A stretch of 64,000 nt of DNA from Dama dama (GCF_033118175.1 NC_083689.1:20876501-20940500), one strand, 5' to 3'; numbered from the stretch's first letter, positions 33,562 through 43,018 are shown. Program-made: numbers and translations. Notes: generated by a model from the sequence alone, not told the origin.

Positions 33562-36500
33562 TCAGTACTGGAAGCATATTAAGGGAAGGTTCACTTTCAG
33601 AAAGATGAGTTTCTCAAAATGCTCCATCAGGAGCCTGGACTGGCCGAAGCTGCCATTCCCGGGGGGCGTGCTGAACAGCCGCTCGGAGGGGACGATGCTC
33701 GGGGGGCAGCCCAGGAAGCGCACGGCCAAGGCGGAGAGGCCGGGCCAGGCGGCCCTCTTGCGGCTCCAGTAGGCGAGCGGGTCGCAGCTGTGCTCCAGCA
33801 CCTCCTCCTCCAGGTAGGCGAGCACCACGTCCTCGGGGACCTTGGGCTGCCCTCTGCGCTCGCTCTTCTTCAGCTTGGCCATGAGCGCCCAGAGGCTCTC
33901 CTCGCCAGCGCAGTCTCGGGGCGGGGAGCCCGGCTCGCAGCCGTTGGGGACGGGCGCGGGCTCTGAGGTAGGATCCAGCGTTTCCAGCTCCCTGATCAAG
34001 TCCTGCTTGTACTGCTCTGCCTCCTCCTCGGAGAACAGCGAGGCCTTGTAGCGCGGGTCCAGCAGGGTGGCCAGCACGTACCTGGGGTCGTGCAGCGAGG
34101 CGGACAGGCGGCTCACCATGGCCTCCCTGAGGGTGCGGAGCATGGCGTCGATGCCCGTGGTCTCCTGGAACAGCATCTCCACCCTGCGGCTGAGGATGTG
34201 GATCATGGGGATGACCTGGCTCAGTGTGGACACGTGCGCGCTCATCTCCCGGCTGGCGGCAGCGAAGGGCGTCAGGGCGTGGCACACGGACTGCATCACC
34301 TCCCACTGGTCGCAGCTCAGCAGCTCCCGGAAGTCGCACTCGACGGACAGCGCGTTCACCGCCCGCTTCTGCTCGAGCAGCCGCTCCAGCATGTGGAAGG
34401 ACGTGCTCCACTTGGACGGCACGTCCTGCAGCAGGTGGTGGGGCGGCAGCCCGTACTCCCGCTGCAGCTCCGCCAGCTTGGCCTTGGCGCGGGGCGAGCG
34501 CTGCACCCGCTCGCAGATCTTCCGGGCAGTGCTCAGCAGGTTCTGGACCATCCTCTGGCTCTTGATGGCCTCGCTGACAATGAGGTTGACCGTGTGGCTG
34601 AAGCACGGCACGCTGGAGCGCGCCCCCTCGTTCAGCGTCTTCCCGATGCTGGGGTTGTCGGTGACGGTGATGCCCACCTGCAGGCCACTGGACGTCACCC
34701 AGGCCTCCCACCAACACTCCAGCTGCTCCTGGATGCTGCTGCTGCTGCAGTCACAGTCCACCTGCGATACGTCCAGCAGCGCTGAGCAGTGGTGGTCCTC
34801 GCAGTGCGGCCGGGCCGAGGGCTCGAAGGTGACCCAGTGGGCCGTGAGGGTCAGGTACTCCCGCGTCTGGCTGCTCATCCAGATGCCCGACGTGAAGTGG
34901 ACCACGCCGCTCTCGGCTTCCTGCAGGTGGGCCATGATAACGTGCTTCACGTCCTCGTACATGCCCGGGATGGCCGTCCTGGAGAAGTAGGCCGGCGAGG
35001 GCAGGGAGTACTGAGGTTTCAAGTACGCCAGCAGCCTGTTGAAGCCGACGTTGTCCACCAGCGAGCACGGCTGGAGGTCAAGGGCGATCATCTCAGCAAT
35101 GAGACTCGTGATTTTCTTAGCAACCGGGTGAGAATCGTGAAACTTCTCGCTGCCGTCGTCAGAGGCGGCGGCGCCTACGGAAGGCGGGCCCAGGGGCGCC
35201 TGGCCGCCGGGCGAGGAGGGCGGGGCGGCCCAGGCGCCCTCGGGCTTCAGCGCGCCGCCGTGGAAGCGCTGCAGGTGCCGCAGGAGACAGCTGGTGCCCA
35301 GGTTCGTCGGCTTCTTGCCCCGGCTGATGGTCCGGCCGCAGTGCAGACACACCACCTTCGTGGGGTCTGCCGAGCAGATAGAAAAATGGTTCCACAGCTT
35401 GGAGGTCTTCTTGCTGTTGACGGGAAACACAGCTTGATGGTTTTTGGCGACCATGGTCGGCAGGTCCGTCAACCGGGAGGACGTTTCGGCGGAAGCCAGG
35501 GTGGCGTAGGGTGAGCCGGCCAGGCCGGCCCCCAGGAAGCCCTTCTGGCCCCCTGACACCTCGGGGTGGCGCCTGTAGAGGTGCCGCATGAGGCAGCTGG
35601 TGCCCACGTCGCCCCGCTTCCCGCGGCTGATGGCGCAGCCACAGTGCCTGCACACGGCCTTGAGGCTGTCCGTGGGCGCCAGCGAGAAGTGATGCCACAC
35701 CTCCGACTTCAGCCTCTTCATCACCCTCTTGTTCTGCTGGAACACGGCGCCCGGCTCCCGCAGCCGCGGGCTCGGCGCACCGCCCGGCTGCGTCTCAGGA
35801 GACGACCCCCAGGAGGCCTCACCCGCGTCAGAGGAGGGGGACGGCGCGCCGCCAGGGCCCCAGATCGAGGGCGGCTCCTCCGCCGGCCTGTCGGGGGAGG
35901 AGGCTGCGGAGGCGGGGTCCTGGAGCGCCCTCCCCGGAGACGCCGGCAGGGGGCCGGGCTCCGTGTCTGGAGGCGGCCGGGCGGGCCCCAGGGGCGGCGG
36001 CGCGGGGCCGGGAGGCTGTGCGCCAGGGCCCCCGCCGCTCTCCCGCAGCACGATGGCACGGTGCGCCCGCCACATGTGCCTGATGAGGCAGCTGGTGCCC
36101 AGGTCCTTCCCGTTCTTGCCGCGGCTGAACTCGTTCATGCAGTGGATGCACACGGCCTTGGAGCTGTCCAGCGGCGACAGGTAGAAGTGCTTCCAGACGG
36201 CCGACCTGCGGCGGGACCCGCACGCGCTCCGCGGCAGCGGCGGGTTCTTCTCCGCTCCGTTCTCCGCAGGCTCGCGGCAGTGCAGCGGGGGCGCGTGCGG
36301 GGGCTGCCCCGGAGGGCGCTCGTCCCGGCCATACTTCTCCGAGGCCAGCTTATCGGAGGCAGCCTCCTCGGAAGAAACTGCAGAGCTGGCTTCCTCCTTC
36401 AGCTGGAGGGGAGCCGAGCCCTTGGAGGCTGCCCGGGGGACCAGCGGGCCCGTTGAGAAGCCGGGGCATGGGCCCTCGGGGTCGGTGGGCGTGGGAGCGG

Positions 36501-36630
36501 GGCGTGGCGCCGGGGCGGGGACCCCGCCAGCGCGGTGGGGTGCGCCCTCCGCACGTGCCGCATCAGGCAGCTGGTGCTCAGGTCCTTCTCGTTCTTGCCG
36601 CGGCTGAACTCCTTCATGCAGTAGGTGCAC
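33562..36630 (-). CDS. ZBED4-like long open frame (BED2-4 and hAT C-terminus)
   Basis: An uninterrupted 1,022-codon frame lies inside the retrocopy. The first 35 or so residues are out of frame relative to ZBED4. From about residue 38 on it is ZBED4-like. BED fingers are near residues 143-190 (WKHFYLSP, CIHCMNEFSRGK), 310-357 (WHHFSLAP, CRHCGCAISRGK) and 417-465 (WNHFSICS, CLHCGRTISRGK). Each keeps the Cys-x2-Cys pair and the closing histidines (RHMWRAH, RHLYRRH, RHLQRFH). The hAT dimerisation region near the end includes YWSRKRAAWPGLSALA and SIVPSERLFS. If translated from an internal ATG it would lack BED1. Whether any protein is made is unknown, and the copy may simply be young. Confidence 0.5.
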   Translation of the reverse strand: MHLLHEGVQPRQEREGPEHQLPDAARAEGAPHRAGGVPAPAPRPAPTPTDPEGPCPGFSTGPLVPRAASKGSAPLQLKEEASSAVSSEEAASDKLASEKYGRDERPPGQPPHAPPLHCREPAENGAEKNPPLPRSACGSRRRSAVWKHFYLSPLDSSKAVCIHCMNEFSRGKNGKDLGTSCLIRHMWRAHRAIVLRESGGGPGAQPPGPAPPPLGPARPPPDTEPGPLPASPGRALQDPASAASSPDRPAEEPPSIWGPGGAPSPSSDAGEASWGSSPETQPGGAPSPRLREPGAVFQQNKRVMKRLKSEVWHHFSLAPTDSLKAVCRHCGCAISRGKRGDVGTSCLMRHLYRRHPEVSGGQKGFLGAGLAGSPYATLASAETSSRLTDLPTMVAKNHQAVFPVNSKKTSKLWNHFSICSADPTKVVCLHCGRTISRGKKPTNLGTSCLLRHLQRFHGGALKPEGAWAAPPSSPGGQAPLGPPSVGAAASDDGSEKFHDSHPVAKKITSLIAEMIALDLQPCSLVDNVGFNRLLAYLKPQYSLPSPAYFSRTAIPGMYEDVKHVIMAHLQEAESGVVHFTSGIWMSSQTREYLTLTAHWVTFEPSARPHCEDHHCSALLDVSQVDCDCSSSSIQEQLECWWEAWVTSSGLQVGITVTDNPSIGKTLNEGARSSVPCFSHTVNLIVSEAIKSQRMVQNLLSTARKICERVQRSPRAKAKLAELQREYGLPPHHLLQDVPSKWSTSFHMLERLLEQKRAVNALSVECDFRELLSCDQWEVMQSVCHALTPFAAASREMSAHVSTLSQVIPMIHILSRRVEMLFQETTGIDAMLRTLREAMVSRLSASLHDPRYVLATLLDPRYKASLFSEEEAEQYKQDLIRELETLDPTSEPAPVPNGCEPGSPPRDCAGEESLWALMAKLKKSERRGQPKVPEDVVLAYLEEEVLEHSCDPLAYWSRKRAAWPGLSALAVRFLGCPPSIVPSERLFSTPPGNGSFGQSRLLMEHFEKLIFLKVNLPLICFQY

Positions 36631-37429
36631 ACGGCCTTGGTGCTGTCCCGCGGCGAGATGAAAAAGTGCTTCCAGGCCGGGGACTTCTTCCTGGAGCCCA
36701 GGCTGCGGCCGGAGAGCAGGCTCTGCGTCACGGCCTCCATGGCCACGCTGTAGAGGGTGCTGCCGTACTGCGCCAGCAGCGCCCCGTAGTCGTCCTCAGG
36801 CTCGGGGGAGGCGCCCCGCCCGGGGGGTTGGCCCGCACAGCCCTCCGCACCGCCCGCCGCCGGCTCCTCGCTGCGGCCCGCCTGCCTCCCGTCCTCCGGC
36901 TCACTTCCAAAGTCCATTCTCTCCACACTGTGACTAGGGGTTTGAGGGTCATCTTCCTCTATTTTCAAGTTTGTATTCTCCGAATCACCTGCCCCTTGGG
37001 GACGAGGCTCCCAGCGGTTCTCCATGACTGACCATAACTATTCAGTTCTGGCCAAAGAACTCTTATCTCTTGGGATGTTTACGAATATGGATAAGCATGA
37101 ATCTCACTGAGCAGTGGACGGACAAACTCATGAGCGTGTCCCCTCACGGTGCAGACCGTAGTGCTCCCGGAGTTCTCCTGCTAAATGCATCTCGGGGCAG
37201 ACGTGTGCTCACGTGGGGTGGACCTGCTGGTCTCAGACGCGGGAACGCTGATGACTCGATGGCACGGTGCTCCTTCTGCGTCATCTTCTTGGAGTCTCTG
37301 CCTCCCTGGGCCATCCCACTGCTCCCACGGATGAGGGGCCTGCGATCTGCCTTCTTCTGATGTCTGCCTAACCAGGCCTGAGGCTGAGCATTTATTTAAG
37401 AATAAAATCCGCGGGGACCCCACGGCCGC

Positions 37430-37560
37430 GGAGGCGTACGCGCCCCATTCATCGGCCTCGGCTTTGTCCACCCCCGGCCCCTCCCGCGCCGCCGCCGCCG
37501 CCGCCGGACGCTGCACCCCTCCCAGGGCCCCGCGCGGCCGGGGCGGGGCCGGGGGCGGGG
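37430..37560 (-). promoter_or_regulatory. GC-box-rich 5' end of the ZBED4 retrocopy
   Basis: A (GCC)n run at about 37,486-37,506 is followed by GGGGCGGGG-type boxes right up to the target duplication. In the parent this would be sequence at or just after its CpG-island start site. It could contribute promoter activity. Confidence 0.45.
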
Positions 37561-37561
37561 C

Positions 37562-37576
37562 AGATTATGTCATCTT
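37562..37576 (+). repeat. target-site duplication, right copy
   Basis: AGATTATGTCATCTT. On the minus strand the nick context is AT|AAGA, close to the L1 endonuclease preference. Confidence 0.95.
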
Positions 37577-37880
37577 ATGCTTGTAGTTGGGTAAATTTAT
37601 TTGAAAACTTTAGAAAGTTTTTTTTTTTAGTTGAGTTTTCAGAATTTCTTTCAAAAAAGATATCTGAGCACCTTCAAAGAGCAAAGCAAATAAGTATTAA
37701 ACATTAAAGTTCCCATTATTCATCTCATTATTGAGTATCCAACTTAAGAAAATCTACACATGCACAAAATAATAGTACTAAGATTTAAAAATGGAAAAAT
37801 TCACTCTGTGGAAATGGTATTATGATGAAAATGAAAAGATACTCAAGAATTATTTCAAAAGCTGAAATTTTAGGTGGATT
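37577..37880 (+). repeat. duplicated unit C, right part (site without hnRNP copy)
   Basis: Parallel to 22,730-23,000 up to 'ggaaatggt', then past the point where unit B has its acceptor-like TTTTGCAG and the retrocopy. No hnRNP sequence is present here. Confidence 0.75.
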
Positions 37881-37889
37881 CAGGAAGGA

Positions 37890-38090
37890 AAAGTGAAAGT
37901 GTTAGTCACTCAATCATGTCTGACTCCTTGTGAACCCTTGGACTGTAGCTGCCAGGCTCCTCTGTCCATGAAATTCTCCAGACATGAATACTGAAGTGGG
38001 TAGTTGTTCCCTTCTCTGGGGGATCTTCCCTGACCAGGGATTGAATCTGGGTCTCCCACATTGCAGGCAAATTCTTTACCTACTGAGCCA
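37890..38090 (-). mobile_element. Bov-A2/Bov-tA-type SINE
   Basis: A reversed copy from 'aagtgaaagtgttagtcactc' to 'ctttacctactgagccac'. Confidence 0.85.
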
Positions 38091-38200
38091 CACCAACAAA
38101 TGTTCCAAGACAGCCTCTTCTGGTGAGTGAGGAATCCATATTGATGTCAAGAGTGATCCTTTGTATCTTTTTTTTTCCTTTTGTAAAATCACTTTAAGTT
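38086..38200 (+). promoter_or_regulatory. TATA-exon cassette fragment, copy D (exon end and donor only)
   Basis: 'Ccacaccaacaaatgttcc' to CTTCTG|GTGAGT (exon end 38,122) and about 75 bp of the following intron-like sequence match copy C at 31,085-31,190. The TATA region is absent, replaced by the SINE. An MBD3L-like exon follows 1.1 kb downstream on the same strand. Confidence 0.6.
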
Positions 38201-38900
38201 ATCCAGGGAAGGCCTCAAAAAGGAAAATGGAGGGTTAACTGATAGAAGCATGGAGTGGTAGGGTGTCCAGAATGACACTCAGTGGCATAGGGTATTAATA
38301 CCAAAAAGTGAGTTTAGGGGACACTGAGATATGGGTGATGTATTTGGAAAACTAATTGGTTCAGCTTGGAACCTTCTCAGTGAGAGTTGAGTCACAAATA
38401 TTATCACTGATGTGGTGGGTGGGCAGACGGATATTTGGGTCTGAAGACTGAAGCCAGATAGGTGAATCTGTGAGCATTTCTAGTTCATGAATGGTATCTG
38501 AAGCCAGGGAAATGGATGGGATTGCCTGGAAGAAGGTGAAGATGTAGAACAGATGTGAGAACAGAACCAATTTCTAAGAAGCATTGATCATTAAGTGAGA
38601 GAGGGGATAGAGGATTAGGAGGAGGGGAGGAAGAGAGTCAGGGAGTAAAAATGGTTATTTACAGTGGGAAAAAGGAACTTGGTGATGAGAATATGGTTCA
38701 GGGGAATACTTGAGTGAAGAAGGGAGTTGGGGGTAAAAGTGAAGGTGTAATGTCTTGGGATTCAAAGAACCCTGTGATCTCTTTGTCTGAATGTTGGTGG
38801 ATTTGGGGGTATCAGCATGTGTGTGGTTGACAGTGACAGATGGGAAGGTGAAAACATCCTCTAAGAGGATGGTGGAGGGGCAAGTCTGGAATTGGTACTG
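38201..38900. other. unique sequence between cassette D and the MBD3L arm
   Basis: No repeat or gene family was recognised. Short frames only. Confidence 0.4.
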
Positions 38901-38904
38901 GTTG

Positions 38905-39720
38905 ATGACCTGGAGCTTTCTGTCCTTGAGTTCCATCTGGCTGATGACCCAGGATTCAGTTCTTTGTGTCTGGTGCCTGTACTAGAAGGATTGGCATCAG
39001 TTGGGAAGCCAGAAATCACGCTGTGGGTCTCTTCCTGGATTCACTTGGGTTTAGACCCAGAAATCAGAGTTGTAACAACCTTGTGAATGTCTGTGATACA
39101 CAATGTAATTTGTGATTCATTTCAGCAGGGAGAGAAGAGGGTGGTTATCCAAATGCTCTGAGAACATTCTCCATGACTGGCAGTCATTTCATTCCCCCCT
39201 CCCCCTTTTTAATCATCTTCTCTTTTTATTCAAAGTAAAATTCCATTTTGCTTTCAAAGGTGAAGCTCAAAAGTAATACGATGCCTCAGACATTGGAGAA
39301 GAAAAGGCAATACTATTTAGACAAGTTAGAGCAGAGCCACTGTGATGAAACTGCACTTCCTATAAGGCTGACCAGCTGCACTTTCCAGAGACCAGTCACA
39401 AGGATAACCTCACATCCTGGCAATGTGGTCAGACACCGTCAATGTGAGGGAACCTTGGAGAAGCCCCCAGCAAGTCTGTGCATTCAGGAGACTGCAGGGT
39501 CTTCAGGCCTACAGCCCAGTAGGAGACCCTTTCAGGACCATGGACAGCGCAAATGCTTCCAGGATCTTTGCCCCAGCTTGGTGTGGGTGAATCCCTGGGC
39601 CGTGTTGGTGCCTGGTCTCTGCACACCAGCCCTGAGTCCATCCTTGCTCAGTCTTCAGATGGGGCAGAGCTGGACCCAGGATTGGGGCTCTTCCTACACA
39701 CACCCTCTGCAGACAACCAG
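38905..39720 (+). repeat. MBD3L inverted repeat, arm 1
   Basis: Reverse-complementary, with scattered differences, to 42,200-43,018. Both arms include about 340 bp upstream of the coding part. Confidence 0.9.
39260..39715 (+). pseudogene. MBD3L2-like sequence, copy 1 (frameshifted)
   Basis: MBD3L2-5 are intronless-domain relatives of MBD3 that keep the NuRD-contact part but not the DNA-binding domain. From the acceptor-like site CTTTCAAAG| at 39,259 the frame reads VKLKSN.MPQTLEKKRQ and then LPIRLTSCTFQRPVTRITSHP, which matches MBD3L2. After LEKP (about 39,460) the matching text (QQVCAFRRLQGLQAYSP) is in another frame, because a C run has five rather than four C's. A further C added at about 39,571-39,574 brings a stop (TGA 39,588-39,590) in that frame. 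The 196-codon open frame from a TTG at 39,248 is therefore only half MBD3L-like. No ATG is present at the start. A coding first exon was not found. Confidence 0.75.
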
Positions 39721-39903
39721 TAACAGATGGAGATATTCATCGGCAGTCTCGGAAAGTGAAGAGAGCAAGGAAGAAATTGGCTATGGCCTGGAGGGCAGAC
39801 AGGCTTGCCAGGGAGGCAGAAAGAGCCAGGAGTCCTGAGAACTAGATTGAAAAATAGGAGAAAATAATCCTGAAGAAGTTGTGGCCCTTGGGAAGTAGTT
39901 TAT

Positions 39904-39923
39904 GGGGGTGGGGGGGGGGGCGG
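39904..39923. repeat. poly-G tract
   Basis: Eleven consecutive G's within a G-rich stretch just after the MBD3L arm. Confidence 0.8.
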
Positions 39924-40250
39924 GCAGGTCTCCATGATACTTGCTTCCTTGAATGTCAGCCCTGTTTCTTGATCTGGACTGAGATGCTTTGTTATATTAA
40001 CACTGTACTCTGTTAAACCCTTTTGCTTGACAAATATGGGATGAGGAAATGTTTCTGTGGGTAAGAGGTTGGGTTTCACGTGACAAGAAAAAAGATTTTT
40101 GCTTGTCCTTGTGCACCTCAATTTCTATTTACTGTGATTTTTAAAATTGACTTTTATATTAAATTCTACAGAGGTTATTTAGCCTGAAGGATTATTTAGT
40201 GTTTTATATGTTTTCTTACATTGCTTACACTCAAGGAAGAAATGCCTACT
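39924..40250. other. intergenic, no gene seen
   Basis: AT-rich. Nothing recognised. Confidence 0.4.
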
Positions 40251-40254
40251 CTAA

Positions 40255-40830
40255 AGAGGTTTTAGATTTATCACTGAAATATAGTTGATCCACAATGTTG
40301 TGCTAATTTCTGATGTATAATAAAGTGATTCACCTATACATATATACATTAATATTCTTTTTCATTATGGTTTATTACAGGCTATCGAATATAGTTCCCT
40401 GTGCTATACAGTAAGACCTTTTAAATCCGTCCTATATGCACTAGTTTGCATCTGTGCTGAGTTGCTCAGTCCTGTTTGACTCTCTGTGATCCCATGCACT
40501 GTAGCCTGCCAGGCCTTCTGTCTATGGGGATTCCCCAGGCAAGAATACTGGAGAGGGTTGCCATGCCCTCTTCCAGGGGATCTTCTCAAACTGGGGATCT
40601 AACCTGGGTCCCCCACATTGCAGGCAGATTCTTTACCGTGAGAGCCGCCAGAGATGCCCAAGCTCCCAATCCCTCCCTCCCCCTCTCCATCCCCCTAGGT
40701 GACCACATATCTCTTCTCTATGTTTGTGGCTGTGTTTCTGTTGCCCAAATAAGCTCATCTGTGTAATTTTTTCACATTCACATATAAGTGATATCATGTG
40801 GTATTTGTGTTTTTAAAGAGATTATATTTT
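40255..40830 (-). mobile_element. old L1 3' fragment with a Bov-tA insertion
   Basis: Reversed L1 phrases at 40,260-40,440 ('agttgatccacaatgttgtg', 'agttccctgtgctatacag') continue at 40,660-40,800. A Bov-tA SINE lies between them. Confidence 0.7.
40450..40660 (-). mobile_element. Bov-tA-type SINE
   Basis: A reversed copy ('gctcagtcctgtttgactc' to 'accgtgagagccgccagag'). Confidence 0.85.
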
Positions 40831-41285
40831 TAATGTCAATTAGCTCTGTAGAAATCTTATTTTATTCAGCTTGCTTTTACATCTCATTCTAATGTAAATT
40901 ACATCATTTTTTTCATTTTGTGCTAAATCAAACGTTAAGACATTTTAATGTAAATTTAGTTGGCAATTATGCTTCCTGTTACATCCTTATCTGTTGCCTA
41001 AAAATTTGTGGCTATTTATTAAAATTAGATTTAACCTTAGATTATTAAGAAGGAACATGTTCTCTAAAAGCATTTGATGTGGAAAATGACTTGCCAGCAA
41101 ACTTATTGTTTTTCCCTGAAATAGGTCTGGAGTCATTGTAATTTTTCCACCTCACAGTGTGGGACACATCATAATTTTGTAATTATTTAACAAACAATTA
41201 TTCAATAAACAATTCATTTTACTTAGAAATAACTTATTCAATAAAACAAGCACTAAAAGAAATTGAGACTCCATTTTAAAAAAAA
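40831..41285. other. AT-rich intergenic sequence, no gene seen
   Basis: Nothing recognised apart from low-complexity AT stretches. Confidence 0.4.
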
Positions 41286-41289
41286 AATT

Positions 41290-41640
41290 ATTTTATTTTT
41301 TATTTTTGCCTATGCTGGGGCTTCATTACTGGGTGTGGGCTTCCTCTAGTTGTGGCGAGCAGGAGCTACTTTCTAGTTGTGGTTCAAGGGCTTCTCACTG
41401 CAGTGCCTTCTCTTGTTGGGGAGAACAAGCTTGAGGGTGTGCAGGCTTCAGTAGTTGCAGCACTTGGTCTTAGTAGATGTGGGTTGTGGGTTTGGGCTCT
41501 CGAGTGCTGGCTCAGTTGTGGTACACCAGTTCAGATGCCCCACAGCATTGTGGGATCTTCCCAGACCAGGAATTGAACCAGTGTCCCTTGCATTGCAAGG
41601 CAGATTCTTAACCACTGTACCACCAGGGAGGCCCTAGACT
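41290..41640 (-). mobile_element. CHR-type SINE
   Basis: A full-length reversed copy with 'ctagttgtggcgagcagg', 'agtagttgcag' and 'accaccagggaggccc'. Confidence 0.8.
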
Positions 41641-42160
41641 CCATTCTTGAAGAGCAGATGCACAGACTTTCTTGCTCTCTCATCCAGCACAGAGGAAGCA
41701 AGCTGAAAACAACCTGGTGCTCTGGAAAGCTGGCCTGGATGGCCCCAGTGCACATTCCATCCTCCTCTGGGCTCCTGCATCAAGACCTCCTGCTCTGGTG
41801 ATGCTTCCTGCTAATGCAGCAGCTGCCTTTACAGCAATCACATGGACACTTGGAGGGGATGAAGCTACCTTAGGTACCAGTCCTGCCTCTGGCCAGGGCA
41901 GAAACTGCCATTGTGGGCATGTGTGTGAGTTTGTGCACTTGGAAAGGAGAGCAACCAGCTTACATGGTGTTGGTCCAACCGCTATGGCCCTGACCCAGAT
42001 GCCCTCTAGGGGAAGAGTGGTATCAGTTCAGATTTGCAGCCCCAAGCTCTTGAGTTCCAGCCATGCCCCCAACCAAAGCAGGGATGGCCATTACACCTGG
42101 GAGAAGCCCAACTTCCTTAGGTTTCCCGTTCCAGCCCCAGGTGCCCTGACTCCGAAACTG
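41641..42160. other. spacer between the MBD3L arms, no gene recognised
   Basis: Moderate GC. The longest frame (41,672-42,199, 175 codons) resembles no family I know. A 5' frame segment translates part of a SINE. Confidence 0.4.
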
Positions 42161-42199
42161 TTGTTCATTGTTTCTGTTCAATCACTCAATTGTGCCTGA

Positions 42200-43018
42200 C
42201 TCTCTGAGACCCCATGGACTGCAATACTCCAGGACCCAATCCTGGGTCAAGTTCTGCCCCATCTGAAGACTGGGCAAGGATGGAATCAGGGCTGGTGTGC
42301 AGAGACCAGGCACCAACACGGCCCAGGGATTCACCCACACCAAGCTGGGCAAAGATCCTGGAAGCATTTGCGCTGTCCATAGTCCTGAAAGGGTCTCCTA
42401 CTGGGCTGTAGGCCTGAAGACCCTGCAGTCTCCTGAATGCACAGACTTGCTGGGGGCTTCTCCAAGGTCCCCTCACATTGACGGTGTCTGACCACATTGC
42501 CAGGATGTGAGGTTATCCTTGTGACTGGTCTCTGGAAAGTGCAGCTGGTCAGCCTTATAGGAAGTGCAGTTTCATCACAGTGGCTCTGCTCTGACTTGTC
42601 TAAATAGTATTGCCTTTTCTTCTCCAATGTCTGAGGCATCGTATTACTTTTGAGCTTCACCTTTGAAAGCAAAATGAAATTTTACTTTGAATAAAAAGAG
42701 AAGATGATTAAAAAGGGGGAGGGGGGAATGAAATGACTGCCAGTCATGGAGAACGTTCTCAGAGCACTTGGATAACCACCCTCTTCTCTCCCTGCAGAAA
42801 TGAGTCTCAAATTAAATGGCACATCACAGGCATTCAGAGGGTTGTTACAACTCTGATTTCTGGATCCAAACCCAAGTGAATCCAGGAAGAGACCCACAGC
42901 GTGATTTCTGGCTTCCCAACTGATGCCACTGCCACTAGTATAGGCACCACACACTAAGAACTGAATCCTGGCACATCAGCCAGATAGGATTCAAAGACAG
43001 AAAGCTCCAGGTATTTAC
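42200..43018 (-). repeat. MBD3L inverted repeat, arm 2
   Basis: The reverse partner of 38,905-39,720, about 2.5 kb away. Its inner end runs into a short SINE fragment (42,160-42,232). Confidence 0.9.
42232..42660 (-). pseudogene. MBD3L2-like sequence, copy 2 (frameshifted)
   Basis: On the minus strand it begins like copy 1 (VKLKSN.MPQTLEKK, LPIRLTSCTFQRP) and has the same five-C run at the same place. The first frame therefore ends away from the MBD3L register. The second register is longer than in copy 1: VCAFRRLQGLQAYSPVGDP through NASRIFAQLGVGESLGR and on to a SINE without a stop. It lacks the second extra C of copy 1. No ATG is seen at the exon start. It would need the frameshift resolved by an unusual event to give a full MBD3L-like protein, so a pseudogene is most likely. 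Confidence 0.75.

Larger units (their letters stand above)
32281..37561 (-). pseudogene. ZBED4: ZBED4 retrocopy, near full length, with one frameshift
   Basis: ZBED4 is a nuclear protein derived from a hAT transposase, with four BED zinc fingers and a hAT C-terminal dimerisation region, about 1,170 residues. Here the start codon is at 37,025 (MENRWEPRPQ). BED1 is read in that frame (WKHFFISPRD, CTYCMKEFSRGKN). The frame is lost between about 36,545 and 36,500, and BED2-4 and the C-terminus continue in a second frame to the stop at 33,562. The 3'UTR runs to ATTAAA at 32,321-32,316 and a poly(A) tail seen as 15 T's at 32,281-32,295. The 5'UTR reaches GC-rich sequence at 37,561. Direct repeats of 13-15 bp flank the whole copy. 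The parental gene maps elsewhere in mammals, so this is an L1-mediated retrocopy inserted in unit C. Confidence 0.93.

Noticed and set aside
33614..36456. Long frames on both strands inside the ZBED4 copy (for example 33,614-34,717 reverse; 34,067-34,990 and 35,566-36,456 forward)
   Set aside because: They are GC-driven shadows of the ZBED4-like frame, rich in Arg, Ala, Gly and Pro and without known domains.
33562..37025. Parental ZBED4 or ZBED6 gene
   Set aside because: Target duplications, poly(A) tail and continuity of 5'UTR, coding and 3'UTR show retroposition. Four BED fingers and the start MENRWEP fit ZBED4, not ZBED6.
39248..39838. 196-codon frame as an intact MBD3L gene
   Set aside because: It starts at TTG, and only its first third is MBD3L-like. 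The rest of the MBD3L text is in another frame.
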